Assembly: GCA_016192075.1 (NCBI GenBank)
Contig: JACPUU010000009.1
Coordinates: 1 to 64,000 of the forward strand
Source: Bacteroidota bacterium
GTDB taxonomy: Bacteria; Bacteroidota; Bacteroidia; Flavobacteriales_D; Crocinitomicaceae
Length of the DNA stretch: 64,000 nt
Reading direction: 5' to 3'
Below, piece by piece: positions 15,788-27,698 of the stretch; the stretch's first letter is position 1; every line of letters starts with the position of its first letter. The notes beneath the pieces were generated by a model, which saw only the letters and a list, made by a program, of their open reading frames with translations, was not told where the DNA came from and did no database searches. The position numbers and the translations under genes were made by a program.

Positions 15788-16618
15788 ATGAAACGGTTAG
15801 ATAAAGACGATTATTATAAACTGGCAGAACAATTAAAACAGGTAACAATCAACCATTTTTTTGCCCGGTCTGTCATTGAAAATAAAGCATCGGGGGCCGT
15901 GTTTGTGGATGATACAGCCAACCCCAAAACATTTTATATCACCCACGCTTACGGCATGACCCTTTTGGCAGGAAACAGTGACAACGAGGCATTCAACCAG
16001 GCCTTCAAAAAACATGCACTGAATCTTGAACACACGCGCAATACTTTTGAATGGATGCAGGCATTTCCCGAAAACTGGAACGCCGTTCTTGCCAACCTGT
16101 TTAAAGACTCATTGACTCTTTCAGCTTCAAATACAACAGGGAAAGAAACAGGCATTATTGAATTAAATACCCGGGTAAATTTCACATTCGATAAAGCCCG
16201 CTACCTGGCACTGAGAAGCCCAAAAAACGCTCCCGAAATCAGCATGGTGCGGGCTGACAGGCAAATTTTCAGAGACATGAAAGGCAGTGTAATTCCCGCA
16301 TATTTTTGGAAAAATGAAGATGATTTTTTAGAACAGGGTGTTGGATTCAGCCTGCTTTATAATGGAAATTTAGCTTCCACAGCCTATTCGGCATTTATTC
16401 ATGGAAACCAGCTGGAGATTGGTATTGAAACCGTTGAAGCCTATCGTGGAAAAGGCTTTGCCGAACAAACCTGCATTGCGTTAATTGATTATTGTCTTGC
16501 CAATAATTACGAACCCATTTGGGCGTGCCGGCTTGAAAACACCGGGTCCTACAAATTGGCCCAAAAACTTGGTTTTACACCGTCAAAAGAAATTCCCTAT
16601 TACAGGTTGAGTAAATAA
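15788..16618 (+). CDS. GNAT acetyltransferase of the PF12746-like group
   Basis: This is a 276-aa protein with an N-terminal half without recognisable motifs and a C-terminal GNAT domain: GVGFSLLYNGNLASTAYSAFIHGNQLEIGIETVEAYRGKGFAEQTCIALIDYCLANN (residues about 186-243), which holds the acetyl-CoA pyrophosphate loop at YRGKGFAEQ, and PIWACRLENTGSYKLAQKLGF near the end. Its length and layout match the GNAT_acetyltran family. Substrate unknown. It ends the run of genes that starts at 14039. Confidence 0.8.
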   Translation: MKRLDKDDYYKLAEQLKQVTINHFFARSVIENKASGAVFVDDTANPKTFYITHAYGMTLLAGNSDNEAFNQAFKKHALNLEHTRNTFEWMQAFPENWNAVLANLFKDSLTLSASNTTGKETGIIELNTRVNFTFDKARYLALRSPKNAPEISMVRADRQIFRDMKGSVIPAYFWKNEDDFLEQGVGFSLLYNGNLASTAYSAFIHGNQLEIGIETVEAYRGKGFAEQTCIALIDYCLANNYEPIWACRLENTGSYKLAQKLGFTPSKEIPYYRLSK

Positions 16619-16621
16619 AAA

Positions 16622-16644
16622 ACCGGATATACTTTTTATCCGGT
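16622..16644 (+). terminator. Weak hairpin after the GNAT gene
   Basis: ACCGGATA at 16622-16629 pairs with TATCCGGT at 16637-16644, 4 bases after the stop at 16618. The 3' side lacks a T tract, so termination is uncertain. Confidence 0.4.
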
Positions 16645-16915
16645 ACCGCATTAACCCAACATCTGACAGAACCTATTTTTTAGTATCTTAGTTTTTAAAC
16701 ACCGGCATAAGACAGTAATTTGTCAGGTATGAGCCAGGAGACTGTTTAAAAATGAAACCAGGTTTGACAGATACGGGGATTCTCCGGCTGATTTGTCATC
16801 TCAAATCTGCGGGAATTTTTTTGATCAAAAAATCAAAATTAAACAGTTTCTAAGACAATCTGCTGACAAAAAGTACTGCTTTTCAAACCGGACCAGAACT
16901 AAAAAAGTCAGGTAA

Positions 16916-18202
16916 ATGGCAACGAATGGTACACAGCTTGGTTTATTAAACATGAAACGTTTGGTAGACACCGTTCAGGAATTATCTCTTGCGCGGGACA
17001 TTGAATCAGTTATGCTTATTGTACGCACTGTTGCGCGTGAACTTACCGGGGCTGACGGTGCAACCTTTGTGCTTCGTGACAACGGCTTTTGTTATTATGC
17101 TGATGAAGATGCCATAAGTCCGTTGTGGAAAGGCAGCCGCTTTCCAATGGAAACCTGTATCAGCGGATGGGTCATGCTCAACAAAAAACCGGTGCTCATT
17201 AGAGACATTTATTTAGATGACCGGATTCCGGCAGATGCATACCGACCTACGTTTGTAAAAAGCCTGGCCATGGTCCCTATCCGTACACTGGCCCCCATTG
17301 GTGCCATTGGAAATTATTGGGCTGATTACCATGTACCATCTGAAGAAGAAGTGGCACTGCTGCAGGCATTGGCTGATATCACCGCCGTCTCTATTGAAAA
17401 CATTGAAGTACGCAATACACTGGAAGATAAAGTGCGCGAAAGAACCCAGGAATTACTTGATTCACTTGACAGGGAAAAAGAGCTGAACACCCTGAAAAGT
17501 GCATTTGTTTCTATGGCTTCACATGAGTTCCGAACCCCGCTGGGGACCATTCTTTCAAGCACATCACTGGTTGAAAAATATACCGAAACAGACCAGCAGG
17601 ACAAGCGTGAAAAACATTTGACACGGATCAAATCAACCGTAAAAGACCTGGTACAGTTACTGGATGATTTTCTATCCATCGACCAACTGGAACACGGAAA
17701 AATGGAAACCAGACAGGAAAATTTTGACCTGCAGCACTTTTTACTGAACATTGTGAATGACCTCGACGGCATCAGAAAAAACAGGCAGGTCATTCACTAC
17801 ACCCACCTGGGTGAAAAGGAAGTTCAGCTGGACACTAAAATACTCCGGAATGTACTGTTCAACCTGCTGTCCAACGCTATCAAATACTCAGACAAAGACA
17901 TTGACCTGAACGCTACCGTTCAGGAAGGGATGATAACCATTCGGGTAACGGACCAGGGAATTGGTATACCTGAAGAACAGCAAAAAAACATGTTCAGTAA
18001 ATTTTTCAGGGCAAGCAATACCTTTGGTATTCAGGGCACCGGGTTGGGAATGAACATTGTAAAACATTATGTGGAGCTGCTTGGCGGTACCATTGATTTT
18101 ACCAGTTGTGAAAACAAGGGAACCACTTTCACCGTGCTATTACCCAATGCTGCCGGAATAACAAAAGCAGAAGTTCTGAATGCATCGGCCAGCCGGAATT
18201 AA
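16916..18202 (+). CDS. Soluble GAF-domain histidine kinase
   Basis: This 428-aa cytoplasmic kinase has a GAF domain (about 15-165; GADGATFVLRDNGFCYYADED, FPMETCISGWVMLNKKP), a short coiled coil, HisKA with H203 in SMASHEFRTPLGT, an N-box near LRNVLFNLLSNAIKYS, and G-boxes DQGIGIP and GTGLGMNI. The GAF sequence resembles the phytochrome-type sensor kinases that read small ligands or redox state, but there is no clear bilin-attachment cysteine. No response regulator is next to it, so its partner is elsewhere. The ATG lies at the end of a 297-base gap. Confidence 0.9.
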   Translation: MATNGTQLGLLNMKRLVDTVQELSLARDIESVMLIVRTVARELTGADGATFVLRDNGFCYYADEDAISPLWKGSRFPMETCISGWVMLNKKPVLIRDIYLDDRIPADAYRPTFVKSLAMVPIRTLAPIGAIGNYWADYHVPSEEEVALLQALADITAVSIENIEVRNTLEDKVRERTQELLDSLDREKELNTLKSAFVSMASHEFRTPLGTILSSTSLVEKYTETDQQDKREKHLTRIKSTVKDLVQLLDDFLSIDQLEHGKMETRQENFDLQHFLLNIVNDLDGIRKNRQVIHYTHLGEKEVQLDTKILRNVLFNLLSNAIKYSDKDIDLNATVQEGMITIRVTDQGIGIPEEQQKNMFSKFFRASNTFGIQGTGLGMNIVKHYVELLGGTIDFTSCENKGTTFTVLLPNAAGITKAEVLNASASRN

Positions 18203-18448
18203 AAATGGCGGATTATACTATAATCCCACTGAATGCTCCTTATCCCAATCACGAAAATTTCTTTTCGCTTCATAAACATCGCTTCAGCAATTTGCCTTGC
18301 GGACCTTGTTATACCATAACTGCGCAAAAGCAAGAAGCAGCAGAGAATATTCCTGACAGATTTAATTTCACCCCAAATTGAAGTGACCTTTTTCTGCTGA
18401 CATACTGTTGTCACCCCCTACCCTTACTCTTGCCTAAAAAACAGAACC

Positions 18449-18805
18449 ATGAATAACACTTTAAAAATTCGCAACGCATTTATCGTAGGCGCGGTGCCTG
18501 CCGTCCTTGAAGGAATTCTCATTTTTCTGGCTGATCCCGAAGCCAGCAACTGGATTGTGATTCAATCCATATTCTTTTGGTTTACGTGCGGTTTTGTTGT
18601 TTACCTGGTGAACATTGGTTACCGGAAAATCTTAGTTTCGCTGTTGCTAACAGTATTTCTCAATATACCCTGGTTTATTGCATTAACGGTGGTGGCAAAT
18701 CAACCAGATCATTTAATACCTTTACTTGTTGCCAGCATTATTATGGGAACACTTATTGGCTTACTTTCAGCCTGGCTGAACAAGCCGATGCAGAAATCTA
18801 ACTGA
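18449..18805 (+). CDS. Small four-helix membrane protein
   Basis: This 118-aa protein has about four membrane helices (10-27, 34-54, 60-82, 88-110) separated by short loops, and no motif that I recognise. It precedes the DUF1801 gene at 18813 by 7 bases and is probably co-transcribed with it. Its function is unknown. Confidence 0.65.
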   Translation: MNNTLKIRNAFIVGAVPAVLEGILIFLADPEASNWIVIQSIFFWFTCGFVVYLVNIGYRKILVSLLLTVFLNIPWFIALTVVANQPDHLIPLLVASIIMGTLIGLLSAWLNKPMQKSN

Positions 18806-18812
18806 CGCACCT

Positions 18813-19247
18813 ATGAACTCACCGAATGCTCCCAAACGAAAAATGCAAACCGTAAATTTTCATACGGTCGATGAATTTCTTGACTATCTGCCGGAGGATG
18901 AACTGAAACTGGTGCTTGCATTACGGCAGTTGGTTCTTGACTGCATTCCCGGAGTAACAGAAAAACTGGTATACAATGTTCCCTATTACAAGGTAAACAG
19001 GAACATTTGTTTCATCTGGCCGGCAGCTATACTGTGGGGAAACAAAAAGTCGTATACGGGCGTGCGTTTTGCCTTTACGAATGGCAACCTGCTGCAGGAC
19101 GAGATTGGTTACCTGGACAAAGGAGCGCGCAAACAGGTCTATTGGAAAGATTTTACCAAAGTCAGCGAAATTGATTTTGACCTCTTGAAAGCATACCTTT
19201 TTGAAGCCGTATTAATTGATGAAGAACTAAAAATGCCGCGCAAATAA
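18813..19247 (+). CDS. DUF1801-domain protein
   Basis: This 144-aa cytoplasmic protein carries the DUF1801 pattern: TVDEFLDYLPEDELKLVLALRQLVLDCIPGVTEKLVYNVPYYKVN (residues about 17-60) and a strand region ICFIWPAAILWG. It is a distant paralogue of 15351. Function unknown. It is convergent with the DinB gene, with 6 bases between the stops and no terminator visible in between. Confidence 0.8.
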   Translation: MNSPNAPKRKMQTVNFHTVDEFLDYLPEDELKLVLALRQLVLDCIPGVTEKLVYNVPYYKVNRNICFIWPAAILWGNKKSYTGVRFAFTNGNLLQDEIGYLDKGARKQVYWKDFTKVSEIDFDLLKAYLFEAVLIDEELKMPRK

Positions 19248-19253
19248 ATACGG

Positions 19254-19718
19254 TCAGCTGTTTTTTACCACCCGTTTTAACGCCATCAGGTACCCCAGAT
19301 GCAACCCCTCGTGCACATTGACAAAAGCCAGCGCCTCATCAAATGAATGAATGGTGTTTCCAAAACTGGTGGTATAGGGTGTATAGGTTTTGAATAAATT
19401 ATTTTTGATATCAGCAGCCAGCCGTTCTGGTTGTTGTTTCAGTTCACTTTTGATAAAATCAAGATCGGCCTGGGTAATGGGCGCCTGCGGAAACGTTCCT
19501 TTTTTGTATTTATCAACGAATGACTGCTCAAGTGCCACTGCATTTCCACTCAGGCGGTAAAGCAAACCCTGCTGGGTAGATACCAGGTGACCAATGTGCC
19601 AGGCCATATTTCCGGTAAATCCGGCCGGAATTTTATTGAGCTGTTCAAGCGTCACTCCCTCCAGCATATTCAAAACGTTGTTCCGTCCAATTTGGAAAAT
19701 ATCAGCAGCTGTTGTCAT
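19254..19718 (-). CDS. DinB-family protein
   Basis: This 154-aa protein is a four-helix bundle of the DinB/YfiT superfamily. The three metal-ligand histidines are visible in NMAWHIGHLVSTQQ (H near residue 42) and VNVHEGLHLGYLMALKR near the C-terminus. Family members bind a metal and include thiol-dependent S-transferases, but most, like this one, have no known substrate. It stands alone on the minus strand. Confidence 0.85.
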   Translation of the reverse strand: MTTAADIFQIGRNNVLNMLEGVTLEQLNKIPAGFTGNMAWHIGHLVSTQQGLLYRLSGNAVALEQSFVDKYKKGTFPQAPITQADLDFIKSELKQQPERLAADIKNNLFKTYTPYTTSFGNTIHSFDEALAFVNVHEGLHLGYLMALKRVVKNS

Positions 19719-19819
19719 GTTTGTCGGTTTTTATAGAATAAAGCTAGGGAGTTCTTTTGGAATAATGAATAGAAGTCAGAAGGATTAATCATGCGGTAAC
19801 GCTATGCCATGGGCACGAA

Positions 19820-20539
19820 TCAGTTTCCCATCACAAACACGCAAGGCAGTTTATCAAAAGCAAACGGCTTATTTTTCCAGCCGGCTATCTTTTTTGTCTG
19901 AATTTTTTGGTGTTCACCGGTGATGTCATACGCCACGGTCAGTTTAATCTCTGACGGAACCGATTTTACCAGGTCATCAAAAAGTACCTCGTTGCGGTAA
20001 GGTGTTTCTATAAAGAGTTGCGCAAAACCGGTTCGCTGAATCTGCGTTACCAGGTCTTTGATTTTTTGCACCCGTTCATTGCCTGATTTTGGCAGATACC
20101 CGTGAAAAGTAAATCCCTGCCCGTTCATACCGCTTGCTGCCAGTGCCAGTAAAACAGAACTGGGACCAATCAGCGGAATAACCTCACACTCATTTTCATG
20201 TGCCAGGGCAACAATGCGGGTTCCGGGATCAGCCACTCCCGCATAGCCTGATTCAGACATCAGGCCCACATTTTTTCCTTCATTTAAAAGTTTTATCACA
20301 TCCGGGTGAAAATTATAGGCGGCATGTTTGTCCTGTTCAAAAAAAACCGAATCATCAATCGGAAAAAACGGGTCCATTTTTCGCAAAAACTGCCGCGCTG
20401 TTTTCAGTTTCTCAACCACAAAAAAACGCAGCTCTCCCACAACAGACCTGTTAAAATCAGGAAGCACGTGCTGAAAAGTGTCTTCGCTGATGGGCACCGG
20501 AATAATATATAATTTTCCTTTACTCAATGTACCGTGCAA
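19820..20539 (-). CDS. RsmI-like SAM-dependent methyltransferase (tetrapyrrole methylase fold)
   Basis: This is a 239-aa protein with GKLYIIPVPISEDT at the N-terminus, GLMSESGYAGVADPGTRIVALAHENECEVIPLIGPSSVLLALAASGMNGQGFTFHGYLP in the middle (residues about 92-150), and FIETPYRN, the features of the RsmI branch. RsmI methylates the ribose of C1402 of 16S rRNA. This is the shorter second Bacteroidota type, so the exact substrate is uncertain. Its first codons overlap the end of the phosphatase gene by 20 bases, and the pair follows dnaA as in other Flavobacteriales. Confidence 0.8.
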   Translation of the reverse strand: MHGTLSKGKLYIIPVPISEDTFQHVLPDFNRSVVGELRFFVVEKLKTARQFLRKMDPFFPIDDSVFFEQDKHAAYNFHPDVIKLLNEGKNVGLMSESGYAGVADPGTRIVALAHENECEVIPLIGPSSVLLALAASGMNGQGFTFHGYLPKSGNERVQKIKDLVTQIQRTGFAQLFIETPYRNEVLFDDLVKSVPSEIKLTVAYDITGEHQKIQTKKIAGWKNKPFAFDKLPCVFVMGN

Positions 20540-20981
20540 TTAACTGGTCCGTAGCATCATCCAGCATGTCAAAAACATCCTGAAATCCTTTTTCTCCGCC
20601 ATAATAAGGGTCGGGCACCTCACGGTTTTCATCCGGATAAATCTCATCCAGGATCAATTTTACTTTTGCCCGGTCGTCATCATTCCGTGCCAGGCTCAGA
20701 ATATCTCTTTGGTTAGACAAATCCATGGCATAGATAAGATCAAACTCATCAAAATCTGACACTACAAACTGGCGGGCTCTTAAATCTGAAATATCCAGGC
20801 CGTTTTTCAATGCCGTCATCCGCATGCGCGTATCTGGTGCTTCACCTGCATGAAAATTGGATGTTCCGGCTGAATCGGTTAGCACCTCTTCATTTTTCAT
20901 GGCCCTTAGTTTATGGCGTAAAATTCCCTCTGCAATGGGTGAGCGGCAGATGTTTCCCAGGCAAACCATTAGAATTTTCAT
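20520..20981 (-). CDS. Low-molecular-weight protein-tyrosine phosphatase
   Basis: This 153-aa cytoplasmic enzyme has the P-loop VCLGNICRSPIAEG (catalytic Cys at residue 7, Arg at 13) and the general acid in EVPDPYYGGEKGFQDVFDMLDDA. Its length is normal for the family (about 150). It removes phosphate from tyrosine residues; the target is unknown. It is translated first, with the RsmI-like gene overlapping its end, and lies 337 bases from the dnaA stop. Confidence 0.92.
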   Translation of the reverse strand: MKILMVCLGNICRSPIAEGILRHKLRAMKNEEVLTDSAGTSNFHAGEAPDTRMRMTALKNGLDISDLRARQFVVSDFDEFDLIYAMDLSNQRDILSLARNDDDRAKVKLILDEIYPDENREVPDPYYGGEKGFQDVFDMLDDATDQLIARYIE

Positions 20982-21285
20982 AGATTCTGATTCGGTTTAT
21001 AATCTTTAAAATGATTCCAGATGAACGATAGGCGATTTCAGATTTTCGATGTACCAAAATCAAAATGCGGACCGTTCCACTAAATTAAGGATAAGATTTC
21101 AGATGGTTGGAATCTGAATGTTCAAAAGCTCAATTGTCTGACTGTCATCTCGGGTGAAACGAAGTATAGTGATAGATCTGTTCCGGTTAACGCGCAATGT
21201 TTTCAGTGTACTATTGAACAAACTTCTCCCTACGGGCGGGATTGACAAATCCTCTTTAGTCCTGAGCACAGCCGGAGGGAGCAAC
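20982..21285. other. Intergenic region with repeat-like remnants
   Basis: No gene is supported here. A 62-codon minus-strand frame is unlike any protein. The bases around 21140-21170 (TGTCATCTCGGGTGAAACGA) and 21260-21285 (CCTGAGCACAGCCGGAGGGA) look like decayed copies of the TGTCATCCCGAGCGAAG / CTGAGCGCAGCCGAAGG repeats known from many genomes. This is a judgement from memory. Confidence 0.35.
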
Positions 21286-21315
21286 AAAAAACCCCGGTTG
21301 AACCGGGGCTTTTTG
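21286..21315 (-). terminator. Terminator of dnaA
   Basis: CCCCGG and CCGGGG around a 5-base loop (21292-21308) are flanked by A's on one side and T's on the other, so the hairpin can act in both directions. It lies just after the dnaA stop at 21319. Confidence 0.85.
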
Positions 21316-21318
21316 TTT

Positions 21319-22755
21319 TTAATTTACGTTTAGTTTTTTCTCAAGGTCTTCCAGGTAACCCTTAAACTGTTTATCTGTTTCAGCCAGGTTATTAACGGTA
21401 CGACAAGCGTGTAATACGGTTGCGTGATCTTTACCTCCGCATTGTGCGCCAATGCTGGCCAGTGACCATTTGGTCATCTTTTTGGCAAAGTACATCGCAA
21501 TTTGTCTTGCCTGCACAACCTCACGTTTACGTGTTTTAGATTTCAACAATTCAATTGGCAGGTTGAAATAATCGCAAACAATTTTGTGAATGTAATCCAT
21601 CGAAACTTCGCGGGCGGTATTCTTCACAAATTTGTCGATCATCTTTTTAGCCAACTCAATGTTGATCGCTTTCTTATTTAAAGATGCATGTGCAATCAAT
21701 GAGGTAAGCGCGCCTTCCATTTCACGGATGTTGGTATTGATGCTATAAGCCAGATACTCAAGAACATCGTCTGGAATTTCAACGCCGTTTCCATAAATTT
21801 TGCGCTGAAGAATGGCAATTCGTGTTTCCAGTCCCGGAGCCTGAACATCTGCTGACAACCCCCATTTAAAGCGGGACAGCAAACGTTGTTCAATGCCTTT
21901 CATTTCAACCGGGGCTTTATCAGCAGTCAATACAAGTTGTTTGCCGGACTGGTGCAGGTGATTAAAGATGTGGAAAAATGCATCCTGCGTTTTTTCTTTT
22001 CCTGCAAAAAATTCAACATCATCAATGATCAGTACATCCATCAATTTATAAAAATTGATAAAGTCATTGGTTGTATTGTTTTTGATTGAATCAATAAACT
22101 GGCGGGTGAATGTTTCAGCCTGGGTATACAACACCGTTTTATTTGGAAACTGATTTTTGATTCCAATTCCAATGGCATGTGCCAAGTGTGTTTTTCCTAA
22201 ACCAACACCTCCATATATAAGGAGTGGGTTAAACGCTGTTCCACCAGGTTTGTTGGCAACGGCATAAGCAGCTGAGCGTGCCAGGCGGTTACAGTCTCCT
22301 TCAATAAAATTATCAAACGAGTAGGTTGGATTCAGGTTAGACTCAACATTAACTTTTTTCAGTCCGGGAATAACAAACGGATTCCGGATCGGATTTTCAC
22401 CAATGTTAATTGGCATTGAAACCGGAGTGTTCGAAATATCCTGTTTACTGTTGGTTGGCAATTTAACCGTATAAGGTGTTTTTTTGTCAGAGCTGCGATC
22501 CATAATGATCGAATACTCCAGCTTTGCCTCAGGACCAATTTCTTTCTTGATTACTTTTTTAAGCAGATCAATATAATGTTCTTCTAACCACTCGTAGAAA
22601 AAATGCGAAGGAACCTGTAATGTCAAAACCTTATTCTTGAATCGGATTGGTACAATTGGCTCGAACCAGGTTTTGAAGCTCTGAAGGCTTATATTATCCT
22701 TGATTACTTTGAGGCAATCTTCCCAAATAGATTCATGGTTTTTTTTTTCTTTCAT
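21319..22755 (-). CDS. dnaA: Chromosomal replication initiator DnaA
   Basis: This 478-aa AAA+ ATPase binds DnaA boxes and opens the replication origin. The N-terminal DnaB-contact domain (ESIWEDCLKVIKDNISLQSFKTWF, SHFFYEWLEEHYIDLL) is followed by the ATPase domain with Walker A GGVGLGKTHLA and Walker B VLIIDDVEFF, the sensor/arginine-finger region GIEQRLLSRFKWGLS, and the C-terminal DNA-binding domain (REVVQARQIAMYFAKKMT; GGKDHATVLHACRTV). Length and motif order are normal. It is transcribed away from the thioesterase gene, and no -7 box could be fixed in the AT-rich upstream region. Confidence 0.97.
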   Translation of the reverse strand: MKEKKNHESIWEDCLKVIKDNISLQSFKTWFEPIVPIRFKNKVLTLQVPSHFFYEWLEEHYIDLLKKVIKKEIGPEAKLEYSIIMDRSSDKKTPYTVKLPTNSKQDISNTPVSMPINIGENPIRNPFVIPGLKKVNVESNLNPTYSFDNFIEGDCNRLARSAAYAVANKPGGTAFNPLLIYGGVGLGKTHLAHAIGIGIKNQFPNKTVLYTQAETFTRQFIDSIKNNTTNDFINFYKLMDVLIIDDVEFFAGKEKTQDAFFHIFNHLHQSGKQLVLTADKAPVEMKGIEQRLLSRFKWGLSADVQAPGLETRIAILQRKIYGNGVEIPDDVLEYLAYSINTNIREMEGALTSLIAHASLNKKAINIELAKKMIDKFVKNTAREVSMDYIHKIVCDYFNLPIELLKSKTRKREVVQARQIAMYFAKKMTKWSLASIGAQCGGKDHATVLHACRTVNNLAETDKQFKGYLEDLEKKLNVN

Positions 22756-22997
22756 TCAGGTACGGGTTAGTAATAAATTTCTTTGCAGGTCGATTTTTTT
22801 GTTGAAAAAATCAGTGAACAAATATTCACATAAAAAAGTTATAAAAAAAATTTTTTGAATGTTGTTTTTTAAAAAAATTTTACATCAGATCATTGTGTTT
22901 TTTTTATCACTTTTTTATTTATAATTCTTTGGACCAATTCTAAATATTTTATTATAAATGTTACTTTTAATTTTGTTACTCACCTAAGATACACAAA
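22756..22997. other. AT-rich divergent region between dnaA and the thioesterase
   Basis: About 240 bases, very rich in A/T runs, holding the promoters of both genes. TAATTTTG at 22968-22975 fits the -7 box of the thioesterase gene, 23 bases before its ATG. Only near-matches to the DnaA box are present (ATATTCACA near 22821), not a cluster, so an origin is not claimed. Confidence 0.6.
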
Positions 22998-23408
22998 ATG
23001 TTTACACATGACACACAAATACGCATCCGATATAGTGAAACGGATCAAATGGGATATTGTTACTACGGAAATTATGCGCAATTTTTTGAAATAGGACGGG
23101 TAGAAACTTTAAGGTCACTTGGCATCAGTTACAAAGAACTCGAAGAAAAGGGAATTATGTTACCGGTTCTCAACTATGAAGTCAAATTTATCAAACCTGC
23201 TTTTTACGATGACCTGGTTACGATACGAACCATTATTAAAACCATTCCCCGGGCACGAATTGATTTTGACTATGAGCTATACAATGAAAACCAGGTATTG
23301 CTCACTACCGCCCACACAACGCTTGTTTTTATCCAGAAAGAATCGATGAAACCCTGCCCTGCCCCGGCTGAAGTCATTGATAAACTCACTCACTTTTTCA
23401 ACAGCTGA
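22998..23408 (+). CDS. Acyl-CoA thioesterase, hotdog fold (YbgC/FadM type)
   Basis: This 136-aa cytoplasmic enzyme has the 4-hydroxybenzoyl-CoA thioesterase pattern: IRYSETDQMGYCYYGNYAQFFEIGRVETLRSLG (residues about 10-43), with the catalytic Asp at 16, then PVLNYEVKFIKPAFYDDLV, and a final strand TTLVFIQKESMKPCPAP. It hydrolyses acyl-CoA thioesters; chain preference is not predictable. Its divergent place next to dnaA is common in the Flavobacteriales. It is convergent with a small lipoprotein gene, 2 bases away. Confidence 0.9.
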   Translation: MFTHDTQIRIRYSETDQMGYCYYGNYAQFFEIGRVETLRSLGISYKELEEKGIMLPVLNYEVKFIKPAFYDDLVTIRTIIKTIPRARIDFDYELYNENQVLLTTAHTTLVFIQKESMKPCPAPAEVIDKLTHFFNS

Positions 23409-23410
23409 TC

Positions 23411-23701
23411 CTACAGTTCAGTGCAGGTATACTCGAAATTATCCAGGGTGGTGGTGTCAGAGAGAACAGAATACTTGTCATCAATGGTAAACTCCTCATC
23501 ACTTTTAACACATTCGTCTTTAAGATAGGTTGTATCCGTGTCCTGCAGATAACCGGTATACGTAGTCACCACTTCTTCTTCACCATTTACAGTCTGTTCA
23601 ATGGTAGTCACCGTATAGGTATAACTGCATTTCATGCATCTTTCGCAGGACGAAACAAGCACAAAAACAGATCCCAGTATAAATACCCCGGACAGATGCA
23701 T
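23411..23701 (-). CDS. Small lipoprotein, unknown
   Basis: The 96-aa product begins MHLSGVFILGSVFVLVSSC, a lipoprotein signal peptide with lipobox VSSC. The mature part has CERCMKCSYTYTV at its N-terminus and further cysteines (DECVKS, YTCTEL), and is acidic with many Thr. The longer frame from 23722 is rejected because a -7 box on this strand covers 23720-23727. It is divergent from mnmD. No function can be given; the cysteines may form disulfides. Confidence 0.75.
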   Translation of the reverse strand: MHLSGVFILGSVFVLVSSCERCMKCSYTYTVTTIEQTVNGEEEVVTTYTGYLQDTDTTYLKDECVKSDEEFTIDDKYSVLSDTTTLDNFEYTCTEL

Positions 23702-23709
23702 AGTATTCT

Positions 23710-23717
23710 TAAATTTG
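23710..23717 (+). promoter_or_regulatory. -7 box TAAATTTG of mnmD
   Basis: TAAATTTG fits TANNTTTG exactly and ends 19 bases before the mnmD ATG at 23736. It lies two bases from the opposing box of the lipoprotein gene. Confidence 0.6.
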
Positions 23718-23719
23718 TT

Positions 23720-23727
23720 CAAAGATA
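23720..23727 (-). promoter_or_regulatory. -7 box TATCTTTG of the small lipoprotein gene
   Basis: Read on the minus strand, 23727-23720 is TATCTTTG. Its distance of 18 bases to the ATG at 23701 matches other starts in the window, and it excludes the upstream ATG at 23722. Confidence 0.6.
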
Positions 23728-23735
23728 TAAAACTA

Positions 23736-24401
23736 ATGAATCGGAAAATTATTGTAACCGGTGATAATTCAAAATCTTTGTTAATCCCTGACCTGGATGA
23801 AACATACCACTCTGTTCATGGCGCCAGGAACGAGTCACAGCACATTTTTATCAACTGCGGGCTGCTGCCACAACTTTCAAATTCTGAGGTGCGCATATTT
23901 GAAATGGGCTTTGGAACAGGCCTTAACGCATTACTCACCCTGCACGCTGCACAATCACATTCCACTCCTATTATATACGACACATTTGAAAAGTACCCGG
24001 TTGACCTTTCAACCATCCTGGAAATTGGTCACCCTGAAAATACGGGTCTTGCTCACCTTGCTGAAGCATTTACAGCCATGCACACCTGTGAATGGGATAC
24101 CTTTACCCAAATAACCCCGGGGTTTATGTTCCGCAAGTCAAAAGGTGATATCAAAAACGCACACTTAAAAGCCAGCCAGTATACGCTTATATACTATGAT
24201 GCTTTTGCTCCAAAAATTCAGCCTGATCTGTGGACGGATGAGATAATGCAGAAAATGTATGATGCGCTGCAGCCCGGGGGTACACTTTTAACGTATTGTG
24301 CCCAGGGGCAATTTCGCCGAAACCTCAAAGCAGCGGGCTTTAGCATAGAAAGACTGGGCGGTCCTGCCGGAAAAAGAGAAATCACCCGCGCAACACGGTA
24401 A
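23736..24401 (+). CDS. mnmD: tRNA (mnm5s2U34)-methyltransferase MnmD
   Basis: The start is the ATG at 23736, placed by the -7 box; the frame is open further upstream. The 222-aa protein has the SAM-binding motif IFEMGFGTGLNALLT (about residues 60-74), YYDAFAPKIQPDLWTDEIMQKMYDALQPGGTLLTYCAQG, and a GGPAGKREITRA end. It matches the MnmC2-type methylase that finishes the 5-methylaminomethyl-2-thiouridine of tRNA wobble position 34, here without the MnmC oxidase domain, which is the stand-alone MnmD form. Expressed in the cytoplasm. Confidence 0.88.
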   Translation: MNRKIIVTGDNSKSLLIPDLDETYHSVHGARNESQHIFINCGLLPQLSNSEVRIFEMGFGTGLNALLTLHAAQSHSTPIIYDTFEKYPVDLSTILEIGHPENTGLAHLAEAFTAMHTCEWDTFTQITPGFMFRKSKGDIKNAHLKASQYTLIYYDAFAPKIQPDLWTDEIMQKMYDALQPGGTLLTYCAQGQFRRNLKAAGFSIERLGGPAGKREITRATR

Positions 24402-24449
24402 GGGTTAAACTATAATTCCTAATTTTACCCCCTAAATATCCTTAACCAC

Positions 24450-27694
<3,245 letters not shown>

Positions 27695-27698
<4 letters not shown>

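Noticed and set aside
18199-18414. 71-codon minus-strand frame after the GAF kinase
   Set aside because: Composition not protein-like, and it overlaps the kinase stop without any promoter.
21099-21287. 62-codon minus-strand frame next to the dnaA terminator
   Set aside because: Lies in repeat-like sequence and ends at a terminator; no recognisable protein.
22756-22997. Replication origin next to dnaA
   Set aside because: No cluster of TTATNCACA boxes; only single near-matches in AT-rich DNA.
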